Part shown: piece after piece, positions 1-7,945 of the stretch | How the letters are laid out: every line of letters begins with the position of its first letter | Numbering within the stretch: position 1 is the first letter of the stretch | From: Nocardia inohanensis NBRC 100128 | Lineage (GTDB): Bacteria > Actinomycetota > Actinomycetes > Mycobacteriales > Mycobacteriaceae | Reading direction: 5' to 3' | Length of the DNA stretch: 64,000 bases | Assembly: GCF_001612945.1 (NCBI RefSeq) | Contig: NZ_BDBK01000002.1 | Span: forward strand, 744,001 to 808,000 | Made by a program: the position numbers and the translations under genes | The notes under the pieces: generated by a model | What the model was told of the DNA's origin: nothing | What the model saw: only the letters and a program-made list of their open reading frames with translations | The model's database searches: none

Positions 1-588
1 CTGCTGGCCGCCCGCAAGGGCAAGATGGTCCAGATGAGCAACCACTCGGCCGGGTGGGTGCGCATGGAGTTCATCGTCCCCTCGCGTGGCCTGATCGGTT
101 TCCGTACCGACTTCCTCACCGAGACCCGCGGCACCGGCATCGCCAACGCCGTGTTCGACGGTTACGCCCCGTGGGCCGGCGAGATCCGCGCCCGCCACAC
201 CGGTTCGCTGGTCTCCGACCGCAACGGCTCGGTCACCCCGTTCGCCATGATCCAGCTGGCCGACCGCGGTCAGTTCTTCGTGGAGCCGGGCGCCGACACC
301 TACGAAGGCCATGTGGTGGGCATCAACCCGCGTGCCGAGGACCTCGACATCAACGTCACCCGTGAGAAGAAGCTGACCAATATGCGGTCCGCCACGGCCG
401 ACGTGTTCGAGACCCTGGCCAAGCCGTTGCAGCTGGATCTCGAAGGCGCCATGGAGTTCTGTGCGGCCGACGAGTGCGTCGAGGTGACCCCGGAGATCGT
501 GCGCGTGCGCAAGGTCACCCTGAGCGCCACCGACCGCCAGCGCGAGACCTCGCGCCGCAAGGCCCGCGATCGCGCTGCCGCGCAGTAG
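1..588 (+). CDS. typA: Ribosome-associated GTPase TypA/BipA, C-terminal part
   Basis: The reading frame is open from base 1, so the 5' part (GTPase and domain II) lies outside the window. The visible 195 residues match the end of TypA/BipA: the EF-G domain V-like segment around EFIVPSRGLIGFRTDFLT, then the BipA-specific C-terminal domain with VTREKKLTNMRSATAD and the late EFCAADECVEVTPEIVRVRK motif. TypA is a translational GTPase that binds the 70S ribosome and supports growth under stress. The short basic tail after the conserved domain is typical of actinobacterial copies. It is followed by a hairpin at 601-633 and an LpqW-like gene, the same order as Rv1165-Rv1166. Confidence 0.95.
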   Translation: MLAARKGKMVQMSNHSAGWVRMEFIVPSRGLIGFRTDFLTETRGTGIANAVFDGYAPWAGEIRARHTGSLVSDRNGSVTPFAMIQLADRGQFFVEPGADTYEGHVVGINPRAEDLDINVTREKKLTNMRSATADVFETLAKPLQLDLEGAMEFCAADECVEVTPEIVRVRKVTLSATDRQRETSRRKARDRAAAQ

Positions 589-600
589 GCAACACTTCGG

Positions 601-640
601 GCGAGCCGGGTACCGCTTCGGTATCCGGCTCGCTTCGTCA
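601..640 (+). terminator. Hairpin terminator after typA
   Basis: A 14-bp inverted repeat (arms 601-614 and 620-633, one mismatch, 5-nt loop GCTTC) starts 13 bp after the typA stop. It lacks a strong T-tract, as is common for actinobacterial terminators. Confidence 0.55.
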
Positions 641-675
641 TCCATGACCGGGCGTCGAAGGACAGGTCCAGTAGA

Positions 676-2442
676 GTGCCGAACGTGATGACGGGGCGGC
701 GCGCGACGTGGCGCGTGGTGATGGTGTTGGTGGCGACGACGTTGGCTGTCGCTACCGGCTGCACCGCGAATCCGCCGCCGCCGATCGAGAGCACCGACAG
801 TCCCAAGACGACTGCGGCCAAGCCGACCAAGAGCTCCGTCGTGGTCGCTATCGACGACATCGGGCTCGGGTTCAATCCGCATCTGCGGGCGCAGCAGTCG
901 CCCGCGACCGCGGCGGTGGCATCCATGGTGCTGCCCAGTCCTTTCCGGCCCGCGCCGACCCCGGGCGTGCCGGGCGGCTCGGATTGGGTGCTGGATCCCT
1001 CGCTGATGGTGTCGGCGGATGTGACGACGCAGGAACCGTTCACCATCACCTACCAGCTCAAGAACGAAGCCTCCTGGTCCGATGGCGCGCCCATCGCCGC
1101 CGAGGATTTCCGCTACCTGTGGCAGCAGATGATCACCCAGCCCGGCGTGGTGGATCCCGCCGGCTACCGGCTGATCTCGGATGTCAGCTCGTCGGCGGGC
1201 GGTAAGACCGTGAACGTCACCATGACCGAGCCCTATCCGGCGTGGCGGCAGCTGTTCGCGGATCTGCTGCCGCAGCATCTGATCAAGGACTCCGGTTTCG
1301 AGCAGGGCCTGATCGACACCATTCGAATCTCGGGCGGGCAGTTTCGGATCAAGCAGGCCGATCGCGGCCGCGAGGAGATCCTGCTCGAACGCAATGACCG
1401 CTACTGGGGCAAACCCGCTGCGCCGGACCAGATTCTGATGCGCCGCGGCGGCACCTACGCGCAGGTGGCGGAGTCGCTGCGGGTCGGCGACGCCCAGATG
1501 GCGCTGGTGCACGGCGGTGTCGCGCTGCAAGCCCAGCTCGCCGCGATCCCCTCGGTGCGGACCGCCGTCATGGCGCAGTCGCGGGAAATGCAGCTCGTGC
1601 TCAACGGCCGCAGCGGCGATCTGGCGGATGTGCGGGTGCGCAAAGCCGTTCTGGGACTGCTGGATCCGGTGCTGCTGGCCACCGTCGGCGCGCAGACCGG
1701 CAGCTGGGTGGAGCCGGTGCGCGCCCAGGTGCTGACGCCGTCGGATCCCGGTTACACGCCGACCTCGCCGCCGCGCCCGAGCCTGGAGGAAGTGTTCGCG
1801 CTGCTGAACGAGGCCGGATTCGGCCGTGCCCCGGAGACTCCCGGCTCCGGTTCGCCGACTTCGCCCGCGCCGCAACCGCGTCCGCTGGCCAAGAACGGTA
1901 AATCGCTGACCATCCGGATCGGCGCGGTCGAGGGCGATGACTCCTCGCTGGCGGTCGCGAATACCGCCGCGGACCAATTGCGCAGCGCCGGAATCGATGT
2001 CATGGTGCGCAGCGTCTCGGCCGCGCAGCTGTACGGCAAGGATCTGACCGACGCCGGGATCGACGCCCTGGTGGGCTGGGAGCGCGCCGGCTCCGATCCG
2101 GCGACGGTGCTGGCCTCCCGCTACGGCTGCCCGCCCGTGCAACCCACGGGCGCGGACGGCGATTCGACGGTCGCCGACGCCGCCAAGAAGTCGCCGTCGA
2201 ACCTGTCCGGCGTCTGCGATCCGACGCTGCAACCGGCCATCGACGCGGCCCTGCGCGGCATCGACGCGGCCAAGATCATCGCCGACGCGGAGCCGAAGCT
2301 CTGGGAGCTCTCCACCGTGCTGCCCATCGTGCAGGACACCCAGGTGGCGGCGGCCGGGCCGCGGGTGGACGGGGCCTCGCTGAGCGGCGCCATCCAGACC
2401 GGCATCTTCGGCGATGCGGCGAACTGGCGGCGGCTGCCGTGA
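676..2442 (+). CDS. lpqW: LpqW-like lipoprotein, ABC substrate-binding (SBP_bac_5) fold
   Basis: The 588-residue product has a lipoprotein signal: basic n-region, hydrophobic stretch and lipobox VATGC with the acylated Cys at residue 29. The rest is a family-5 peptide-binding-protein fold. Segments such as [25 protein letters not shown] and [10 protein letters not shown] closely resemble mycobacterial LpqW (Rv1166). In mycobacteria LpqW is not a transporter subunit but modulates phosphatidylinositol mannoside/lipoarabinomannan synthesis at the membrane. Position next to typA and mshB supports orthology, and no permease or ATPase genes are nearby. GTG 676 is used; GTG 685 or ATG 688 are alternatives that keep the signal peptide. 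A Ser/Pro-rich linker lies near residues 385-405. The stop overlaps the mshB start by 4 bp. Confidence 0.88.
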   Translation: MPNVMTGRRATWRVVMVLVATTLAVATGCTANPPPPIESTDSPKTTAAKPTKSSVVVAIDDIGLGFNPHLRAQQSPATAAVASMVLPSPFRPAPTPGVPGGSDWVLDPSLMVSADVTTQEPFTITYQLKNEASWSDGAPIAAEDFRYLWQQMITQPGVVDPAGYRLISDVSSSAGGKTVNVTMTEPYPAWRQLFADLLPQHLIKDSGFEQGLIDTIRISGGQFRIKQADRGREEILLERNDRYWGKPAAPDQILMRRGGTYAQVAESLRVGDAQMALVHGGVALQAQLAAIPSVRTAVMAQSREMQLVLNGRSGDLADVRVRKAVLGLLDPVLLATVGAQTGSWVEPVRAQVLTPSDPGYTPTSPPRPSLEEVFALLNEAGFGRAPETPGSGSPTSPAPQPRPLAKNGKSLTIRIGAVEGDDSSLAVANTAADQLRSAGIDVMVRSVSAAQLYGKDLTDAGIDALVGWERAGSDPATVLASRYGCPPVQPTGADGDSTVADAAKKSPSNLSGVCDPTLQPAIDAALRGIDAAKIIADAEPKLWELSTVLPIVQDTQVAAAGPRVDGASLSGAIQTGIFGDAANWRRLP

Positions 2443-3344
2443 CGAACTCGGCGGAGACCGGCGGCCTGCTGCTGGTGCACGCGCATCCGGACGACGAATC
2501 CATCACCACCGGCGGCACCATCGCGCACTATCGCAAGCGTGGGGTGCCGGTGACCGTGGTGACCTGCACGCTCGGCGAGGAGGGGGAGGTCATCGGGGAG
2601 GAATACGCCCGCCTGGTGACCGCCGAGGCCGATCAGCTGGGCGGCTATCGCATTCTGGAGCTGACCCGGGCGCTGGCCGAATTGGATTGCGCGCCACCGC
2701 GTTTCCTGGGCGGCGCGGGCCGCTGGCGGGATTCCGGCATGGCCGGCACCCCCTCGGCGCGCAATCCGCGCGCCTTCGTGAACTCCGGTGACGCGGCGGT
2801 GGACGCGCTGGTCCAGGTGATCCTGGAACTGCGCCCGCGGGTGGTGGTTGGTTACGACCCGCGTGGCGGTTACGGCCATCCGGACCATATTCGCGCCCAC
2901 GAGATCACCATGGCCGCGGTGACCGCCGCCGCCGATTGGGGCTGGGATGTCCCGAAGCTGTACTGGACCGTCACCGACGGCGCGGTGCTGGGCATGCACA
3001 CCGAGGCCCTGAAACGCCGCACCGTCGATCAGCTCCCCGGCGCGCTGCCCCGTGGCTGGCGGCTCCCGCACGACGGCGAATTGGCCTGTGTCCCCACCGA
3101 ATCCGTCACCACCACGGTCGATGTCTCGGATGCGCTGGCCGCCAAACGTGCCGCCCTGCGCGCGCACGCCACCCAGGTGACGGTGGCCCCGTCCGGCCGC
3201 GAGTTCGCCCTCTCCAATGACATCGCACAGCCGGTGCTGCCGGAGGAGCACTACATTCTGGTGCGCGGCCGCCGGGGCCCGGTGGGTCCGGACGGCCGTG
3301 AACACGATCTGTTCGCCGGGCTCGGCCCCGAAGTGAGAGACTGA
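2439..3344 (+). CDS. mshB: GlcNAc-Ins deacetylase (mycothiol biosynthesis)
   Basis: MshB removes the acetyl group from GlcNAc-Ins in the second dedicated step of mycothiol synthesis. The 301-residue cytoplasmic protein has the LmbE/PIG-L signature AHPDDE at residues 15-20 (zinc ligands His16 and Asp19) and the downstream GYGHPDH motif with the third zinc ligand His147. Length matches the roughly 300 residues of the family. It could in principle be the paralogue Mca, but Mca is normally shorter and sits elsewhere, and the lpqW-mshB order fits Rv1166-Rv1170. The start GTG 2439 overlaps the lpqW stop in a GTGA arrangement, indicating translational coupling. Confidence 0.92.
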   Translation: MTNSAETGGLLLVHAHPDDESITTGGTIAHYRKRGVPVTVVTCTLGEEGEVIGEEYARLVTAEADQLGGYRILELTRALAELDCAPPRFLGGAGRWRDSGMAGTPSARNPRAFVNSGDAAVDALVQVILELRPRVVVGYDPRGGYGHPDHIRAHEITMAAVTAAADWGWDVPKLYWTVTDGAVLGMHTEALKRRTVDQLPGALPRGWRLPHDGELACVPTESVTTTVDVSDALAAKRAALRAHATQVTVAPSGREFALSNDIAQPVLPEEHYILVRGRRGPVGPDGREHDLFAGLGPEVRD

Positions 3345-3349
3345 ACCGT

Positions 3350-3508
3350 ATGTATAACTGGGACCTGCAAAACGCGATCGCGGCATTCGTCGAGAGCCAG
3401 CGGCCCAACTTCCCGGCGCAGCACGATCTGTACCTGTCGGTGCTCTACGCGTTCGTCGATATGCAGAGCCACCTGCTGACCCTCCTCGGCTTCCCCCCGG
3501 TCGCGTGA
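3350..3508 (+). CDS. Small hypothetical protein between mshB and a membrane protein gene
   Basis: A 52-residue open frame starts at ATG 3350, five bases after the mshB stop, and ends in a GTGA overlap with the next gene. The product (MYNWDLQNAIAAFVESQ...) is mixed helical with a hydrophobic C-terminal third and shows no domain I recognise. Tight packing on both sides and a codon pattern like its neighbours argue that it is translated. Function unknown; it may act with the downstream membrane protein. Confidence 0.6.
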   Translation: MYNWDLQNAIAAFVESQRPNFPAQHDLYLSVLYAFVDMQSHLLTLLGFPPVA

Positions 3509-4008
3509 CGACGGCGGTCAGCGCCGAGGAGCGCGTGGAGTCGGCCTTCGACACGCCGCCGTTGCGCGGCTGGCTCAATGGCGCGATCGCCGGGCTGCTG
3601 GTGCTCGATGCGCTGGTGACGCTGGTGCTCGAGGTGCTTTTCCTGCCGATCTACGCGGGGCAGTCCAAGCTCTCCGAACCGCAGCAGGTGCTGGCCGCGG
3701 CGACGCGGCTGGCGTCGAGCGTGACCGACGGCGCGGTGCCGCTGCCCGTCACCGCGCTGGTGGCGGCCGTCGTCAATGTGGCGCTGGTGGCCGGCATGGC
3801 GGTGGTGTCGAAGCGGATCTCGGTCATGGTGTTGCCGCTGACGGCCTGGACGCTCGGGTTTCTGTTGCTGGCGAGCAGCGGCCCGGGCGGCGACATGATG
3901 CTGATGAGCGATTGGCCGACGCTGCTGCTGTTCGTGTGCGGGCTGTTCCCGGCCGGGCTGTACCTGTATTGGCGCGCGACCTCCGGATTCGGTTCCCCCG
4001 CACGCTGA
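3505..4008 (+). CDS. Rv1171-like integral membrane protein
   Basis: The 167-residue product has about four hydrophobic helices (near residues 25-45, 75-97, 100-122 and 135-155) and ends in a short hydrophilic tail. No catalytic motif is visible. M. tuberculosis carries a membrane protein of similar size (Rv1171) directly after mshB, so this is probably its counterpart. GTG 3505 overlaps the preceding small gene by 4 bp. Function unknown. Confidence 0.75.
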   Translation: MTTAVSAEERVESAFDTPPLRGWLNGAIAGLLVLDALVTLVLEVLFLPIYAGQSKLSEPQQVLAAATRLASSVTDGAVPLPVTALVAAVVNVALVAGMAVVSKRISVMVLPLTAWTLGFLLLASSGPGGDMMLMSDWPTLLLFVCGLFPAGLYLYWRATSGFGSPAR

Positions 4009-4207
4009 TTCGGCGCGGCGCCGACAACCCTCCGGATCGAACGCACCAAGCGCCGCGAGCATAGAAGTTTTCGGCGATTCTTTCCAATTGTCGCGAATCC
4101 GTATGCGATTCGGGATGATTCCGTTACCCTTCCGCAAGAAGTATTCGTGCCGAATCGTCGGTTTCGAGCGGTGGCGGGCGCGGTAAGCGTGGAGCGGAAG
4201 ATCGACT

Positions 4208-7105
4208 GTGGGCACTTGCCAGAATCGGCGGGAATCGCTTGACCGTCAGGCTGATTCGAAGAGGCGGGGTTTCCGCGGTTGGGTGAGCGTCCGGGCCCGG
4301 ATCCTGTCGATCGTGCTCATCTCCAGCATCACGCTGCTGGTCATCGGCAGCGGCGCCGCCATCTACCTGGTGAAATCGGCGCGCGAAGCCAAGCAGTGGG
4401 CCGAATTGGCCAGCAGCACCACCTCACCCGCGATACTCATGGTCTCCGCCTTCGAGGAGGAACGCCGGCTGTCGATGCTGCACCTGGCCGGTGATCCGGA
4501 CGCGGCGAACGCACTGGTCGCCGCCCGGCAGCGGTCGGACCAGGCGCTCACCGCGGTGGCGGCCAAGGGCGATGCGGCCCGGGAGCTGAACCCCAACGGC
4601 TCGGCGAGCGATATCGAGGGCTACAACAAGCTTTTCGTCATGGTGCCGACGCTGCGCAGCAGCATCGACGCCCGGCAGGCCCCCGTCGAGCAGGCGTTCG
4701 GGTTCTACACCCAGGTGATCGGCACCATCATCTCCGCCTCCATGCTGGCCGCGCGGGTGGCGCCGGATGCCGGGATCGGGATCGAACTCGGTTACGGCGT
4801 GGAGGCTTTGCGCGCCGCCGAGGCGCTGTCGCAGGCCGACACCTTGGGCGCGGTCGCCTTGACCACCAGCGAGCTGACTTCGGACCAGCTGCTCGAATTC
4901 GGCCGGCTGGTCGGTGAGTTCCGGGGCGAGGTGCGGTACTCCGCGTCGGTGCTGAAGGGAACGCGGCTGGCGCAGCTCAATGCGATCACCGCGGGCGCGG
5001 CCTGGCAGCAGGTGACCGCCATGCAGGACGCGGTGCTGCTGCGCGGCGTGGTCGCCGCGGAGACCGAGACCGCGCCGAAGTCGCGCAGCGGCAAGGCCGT
5101 CAACCGGGCGGTGACGCTGCCCATTTCGGTAGCCGAGTGGCAGGACGCCTCCGGTCAGGTCAATGCCGCATTGCAGAAACTCTGGGAAGACCAGAGCCGC
5201 GACGCGCACGTCATCGCGCGTGAGAACGGCGAGGCGGCCACCCGGGATTCGCTGGCCGGCGGCGCGCTGGTCGCCCTGATCGCGGCCCTGGCGTTCCTGG
5301 CAGCCCTGGTGCTGGCCAACCAGTTCATCGGCCGCATGCGCCGATTGCGCCGCGACACGCTGGAATTGGCCGACCAGCGGATGCCGGAGCTCATCCAGCG
5401 CCTGGGCGCGGGCGAGAACGTGGATGCCGCCGCGGAGGCCTCGCGCCTGGATTACGGCACCGACGAACTGGGCCAGGTGGCCGACGCCTTCAACCGCGCG
5501 CATCTGGCGGCGGTCTCGGCGGCGGCCGGTGAGGCGCGGACCCGTGCCGGGCTGAAGGCCGTGTTCCTCGATATCGCGCACCGGAGTCAGGGCGTGGTGC
5601 ACCGGCAGCTGGCGCTGCTGGACCGCGCCGAACGCGAGGAGCGCAATGCCGGGCAGCTCGAATTGCTGTTCCAGCTGGACCATCTGGCCACCCGCGCCCG
5701 CCGCAATGCCGAGAACCTGATCATCCTGGGCGGTGAACAGCCCGGCCGCCGCTGGCGCAATCCGGTCGCGCTGCTCGATGTGGTGCGCGGGGCGATCACC
5801 GAGAGTCTCGACTACACCCGTATCGAACCCGGCCGGATCCCGGACGTGCGGATCGCCAGCCATGCCGTCGCCGACATCATCCATCTGCTCGCCGAACTCA
5901 CCGACAATGCCACCGCCTGCTCCCCGCCGGAGTCGCCGGTGACGGTCACCGCGACGGTGGTGGGTCGCGGCGTGGCCGTCGAGGTCATCGACCACGGCCT
6001 GGGCATGTCGGAGGCCGAATACGCCGAACACAATGCGGCGCTGGCGAATCCGCCCGAGTTCAGTGTCGCCGCGCTCTCCGGAAACACCCGCCTCGGCCTG
6101 TTCGTGGTCGCGAAACTGGCTGCCCGGCACGGCATCTCGGTGAAGCTGGTGGAATCGCTGTACGGCGGCGTGCGAGCCGTGGCGTTGATCCCCTCGGCGC
6201 TACTGGTCGCCGACAATGCGCAGGGCCCGGCCACCGGCGATGCACCGCTGTCCGCCGACGCCTGGCCCGCGCCCGAGGCCGGTCCCTGGTCCGTGTGGGA
6301 GCAGGCCGCCAACGCGATGACCGGCCTGGGTGCGCCCGCGCTGAGCGCGGGTGCCGACCGGGTGCTGGACGGCGTTGCCGGATCCATATCGGACAGTAAT
6401 GCCACTGCCGGATCCACATCGGGCAGTGGTGCTGCTGCCGGATCCCCATCGGTCAACGGCGCCGGTGGCGTGCCGGGCGGTGGTACCGGGATTATGCGAG
6501 ACGACGGTGCCGGCACCGAACCCGCCGATCGCGCCGAATGGTTCTCCGACGCAACGGAATCCGATGCGACGCCGGTCCGGCGTTTCCCGGCACCGTACGT
6601 GCCCGCGGACGACGCGCCGTTCTTCGCGCCCACCTCCGACGTATACCCGCCGATGCCGGCCGGTGCGCCCGGAGCGGGCACCTACCCGCCCATGCCGACT
6701 CGCTTCGGGTCGGCGGAAACCGCTGCGCCGGCAGGATTCTCGGATCCGGTGTCGGGTGCGCCCATTCGCTTCCCGGATTCGTATCCGCCGATCTGGGAGG
6801 CGGACGCCACGGGGGCGGTGCAGGACATCGACGTCGATCCGGTGCTGTCGGAGCCGATGCCGAACTCGATCCCGGCGCTGCGGGCCGCGCGCTATGCCCA
6901 AGGGCTGCCGCCGTCGAACGGCGATCGCCCGAACCTGCCGCGCCGTAATCGGGCGGCCGGCGGTGCGGGCGATCCGGAATCGCCGATGCCGACCGCGCGG
7001 CTGCGGACCGCGGAGGAGGCTCGCAACCGGATGAGCGCGATCTCCAAGGGCAGCCGGCAGGGCCGCCGCCCGATCGCCGAAACCGATTCGACCCCAACGG
7101 ATTAA
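4208..7105 (+). CDS. NIT/HAMP sensor histidine kinase of conservon type (CvnA-like)
   Basis: The 965-residue membrane kinase has a TM helix at about residues 28-55, an extracytoplasmic helical region of nitrate/nitrite-sensing (NIT) type, a second TM near 345-368, a HAMP linker, and a HATPase_c domain with an N-box (ELTDNATACSPPES) and G-box (DHGLGMSEAE). The DHp-like segment (DIAHRSQGVVHRQLALLDR) matches the actinobacterial family found in conservons. About 280 C-terminal residues are low-complexity, rich in Pro, Gly, Ala and Ser, and contain a 3 x 30 bp tandem repeat. GTG 4208 is the outermost start; a GTG near 4283 just before the first TM is an alternative. It is followed 21 bp later by Roadblock and DUF742 genes, the CvnA-CvnB-CvnC order. 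Confidence 0.85.
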   Translation: MGTCQNRRESLDRQADSKRRGFRGWVSVRARILSIVLISSITLLVIGSGAAIYLVKSAREAKQWAELASSTTSPAILMVSAFEEERRLSMLHLAGDPDAANALVAARQRSDQALTAVAAKGDAARELNPNGSASDIEGYNKLFVMVPTLRSSIDARQAPVEQAFGFYTQVIGTIISASMLAARVAPDAGIGIELGYGVEALRAAEALSQADTLGAVALTTSELTSDQLLEFGRLVGEFRGEVRYSASVLKGTRLAQLNAITAGAAWQQVTAMQDAVLLRGVVAAETETAPKSRSGKAVNRAVTLPISVAEWQDASGQVNAALQKLWEDQSRDAHVIARENGEAATRDSLAGGALVALIAALAFLAALVLANQFIGRMRRLRRDTLELADQRMPELIQRLGAGENVDAAAEASRLDYGTDELGQVADAFNRAHLAAVSAAAGEARTRAGLKAVFLDIAHRSQGVVHRQLALLDRAEREERNAGQLELLFQLDHLATRARRNAENLIILGGEQPGRRWRNPVALLDVVRGAITESLDYTRIEPGRIPDVRIASHAVADIIHLLAELTDNATACSPPESPVTVTATVVGRGVAVEVIDHGLGMSEAEYAEHNAALANPPEFSVAALSGNTRLGLFVVAKLAARHGISVKLVESLYGGVRAVALIPSALLVADNAQGPATGDAPLSADAWPAPEAGPWSVWEQAANAMTGLGAPALSAGADRVLDGVAGSISDSNATAGSTSGSGAAAGSPSVNGAGGVPGGGTGIMRDDGAGTEPADRAEWFSDATESDATPVRRFPAPYVPADDAPFFAPTSDVYPPMPAGAPGAGTYPPMPTRFGSAETAAPAGFSDPVSGAPIRFPDSYPPIWEADATGAVQDIDVDPVLSEPMPNSIPALRAARYAQGLPPSNGDRPNLPRRNRAAGGAGDPESPMPTARLRTAEEARNRMSAISKGSRQGRRPIAETDSTPTD
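6377..6466 (+). repeat. 3 x 30 bp in-frame tandem repeat in the kinase tail
   Basis: Three consecutive 30-bp units (6377-6406, 6407-6436, 6437-6466) each begin GCCGGATCC and encode a decapeptide of the form AGS-x-S followed by small residues. The unit is a multiple of three, so copy-number change would keep the frame. Confidence 0.8.
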
Positions 7106-7126
7106 CTCAAGGACGGGAAGGCGACA

Positions 7127-7528
7127 ATGACCACTTCACACCGGATCGATCTGAGCTGGCTGCTCGACGAATTGGTCACCGGGCTCGCCGCCGCGCAGGC
7201 CGCGGTGCTGCTGTCCACCGACGGGCTGCTGCTCGGCTTCTCCAGCGGGCAGGACCGGGCCGACGCCGAGCGTTTCGGCGCCATGGCATCGGCGCTGCAC
7301 AGTCTGGCGCGCAGTGCCGGCCAGCATTTCAAGGCGGGCGGCGTCAGCCAGACCGTGGTCGAACTGGATCAGGCGGTGCTGTTCGTCACCGCCGCCGGCA
7401 CCAACACGTGTCTGGCGCTATTGGCTTCGGAGACAGCGGATCTGGGGTTGGTGGCGTTCGAGGTGAACCAGACCGTGCAGCGGGTCGGCACCCACCTGGT
7501 AGCGGATCCGCGCGCGTCCAGACCATGA
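7127..7528 (+). CDS. Roadblock/LC7 domain protein (CvnB-like)
   Basis: The 133-residue cytoplasmic protein is a single Roadblock/LC7 domain, recognisable from LSWLLDELVTGLAAAQAAVLLSTDGLLLG and the SQTVVELDQAVLFVTAAGTNTCLALLAS core. In actinobacterial conservons such proteins work with the sensor kinase, a DUF742 protein and a Ras-like GTPase in a membrane-associated signalling complex. The purine-rich leader GGGAAGGCGACA gives a good ribosome site. Its stop overlaps the next start (ATGA). Confidence 0.9.
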   Translation: MTTSHRIDLSWLLDELVTGLAAAQAAVLLSTDGLLLGFSSGQDRADAERFGAMASALHSLARSAGQHFKAGGVSQTVVELDQAVLFVTAAGTNTCLALLASETADLGLVAFEVNQTVQRVGTHLVADPRASRP

Positions 7529-7899
7529 GCGATACCCGCGAACACTGGTACGAGGACGAGGCCGGTCCGCTGGTCCGTCTCTACGCGGTCACGCGCGGGC
7601 GCGGCCGCGTCGATCGGCCCGAGCTGGACATCACCACCCTGGTGATCGACGCCGGTTTCGCCTCCGCGCTGCGGCGGCCGGAGCCCGAGTACGCGGCCAT
7701 TCTGCGCCTGTGCCGGGGCCCGCTGTCGGTGGCGGAGGTGTCGGCGCACATGCGGCTGCCGCTGACCCTGACCCGGGTGCTGATCGGCGACCTGATCGAC
7801 GACCGGCTGCTGTCCTTCCGGTCGCCGCCGCCCGCCACGGACGGCGCTTTCGACACCGGGTTGCTGGCGGCGGTGCTGGAAGGCATCCGGGCCCTCTGA
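7525..7899 (+). CDS. DUF742 protein (CvnC-like)
   Basis: The 124-residue product is a DUF742 protein: N-terminal GPLVRLYAVTRGRG signature, then a winged-helix-like segment (EYAAILRLCRGPLSVAEVSAHMRLPLTLTRVLIGDL) and a short C-terminal tail. ATG 7525 overlaps the Roadblock gene stop, so the genes are translationally coupled. The expected fourth conservon gene, a Ras-like GTPase, is absent; the next gene is convergent and unrelated. Confidence 0.9.
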   Translation: MSDTREHWYEDEAGPLVRLYAVTRGRGRVDRPELDITTLVIDAGFASALRRPEPEYAAILRLCRGPLSVAEVSAHMRLPLTLTRVLIGDLIDDRLLSFRSPPPATDGAFDTGLLAAVLEGIRAL

Positions 7900-7945
7900 G
7901 CGAATGGATTCGCCACTCGCGCAGTGGATTCCGGATGCCGCCGGG

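Noticed and set aside
7900..7913. Short perfect repeat GCGAAT/ATTCGC after the DUF742 gene as a terminator
   Set aside because: Six-base arms with a 2-nt loop cannot form a stable hairpin.
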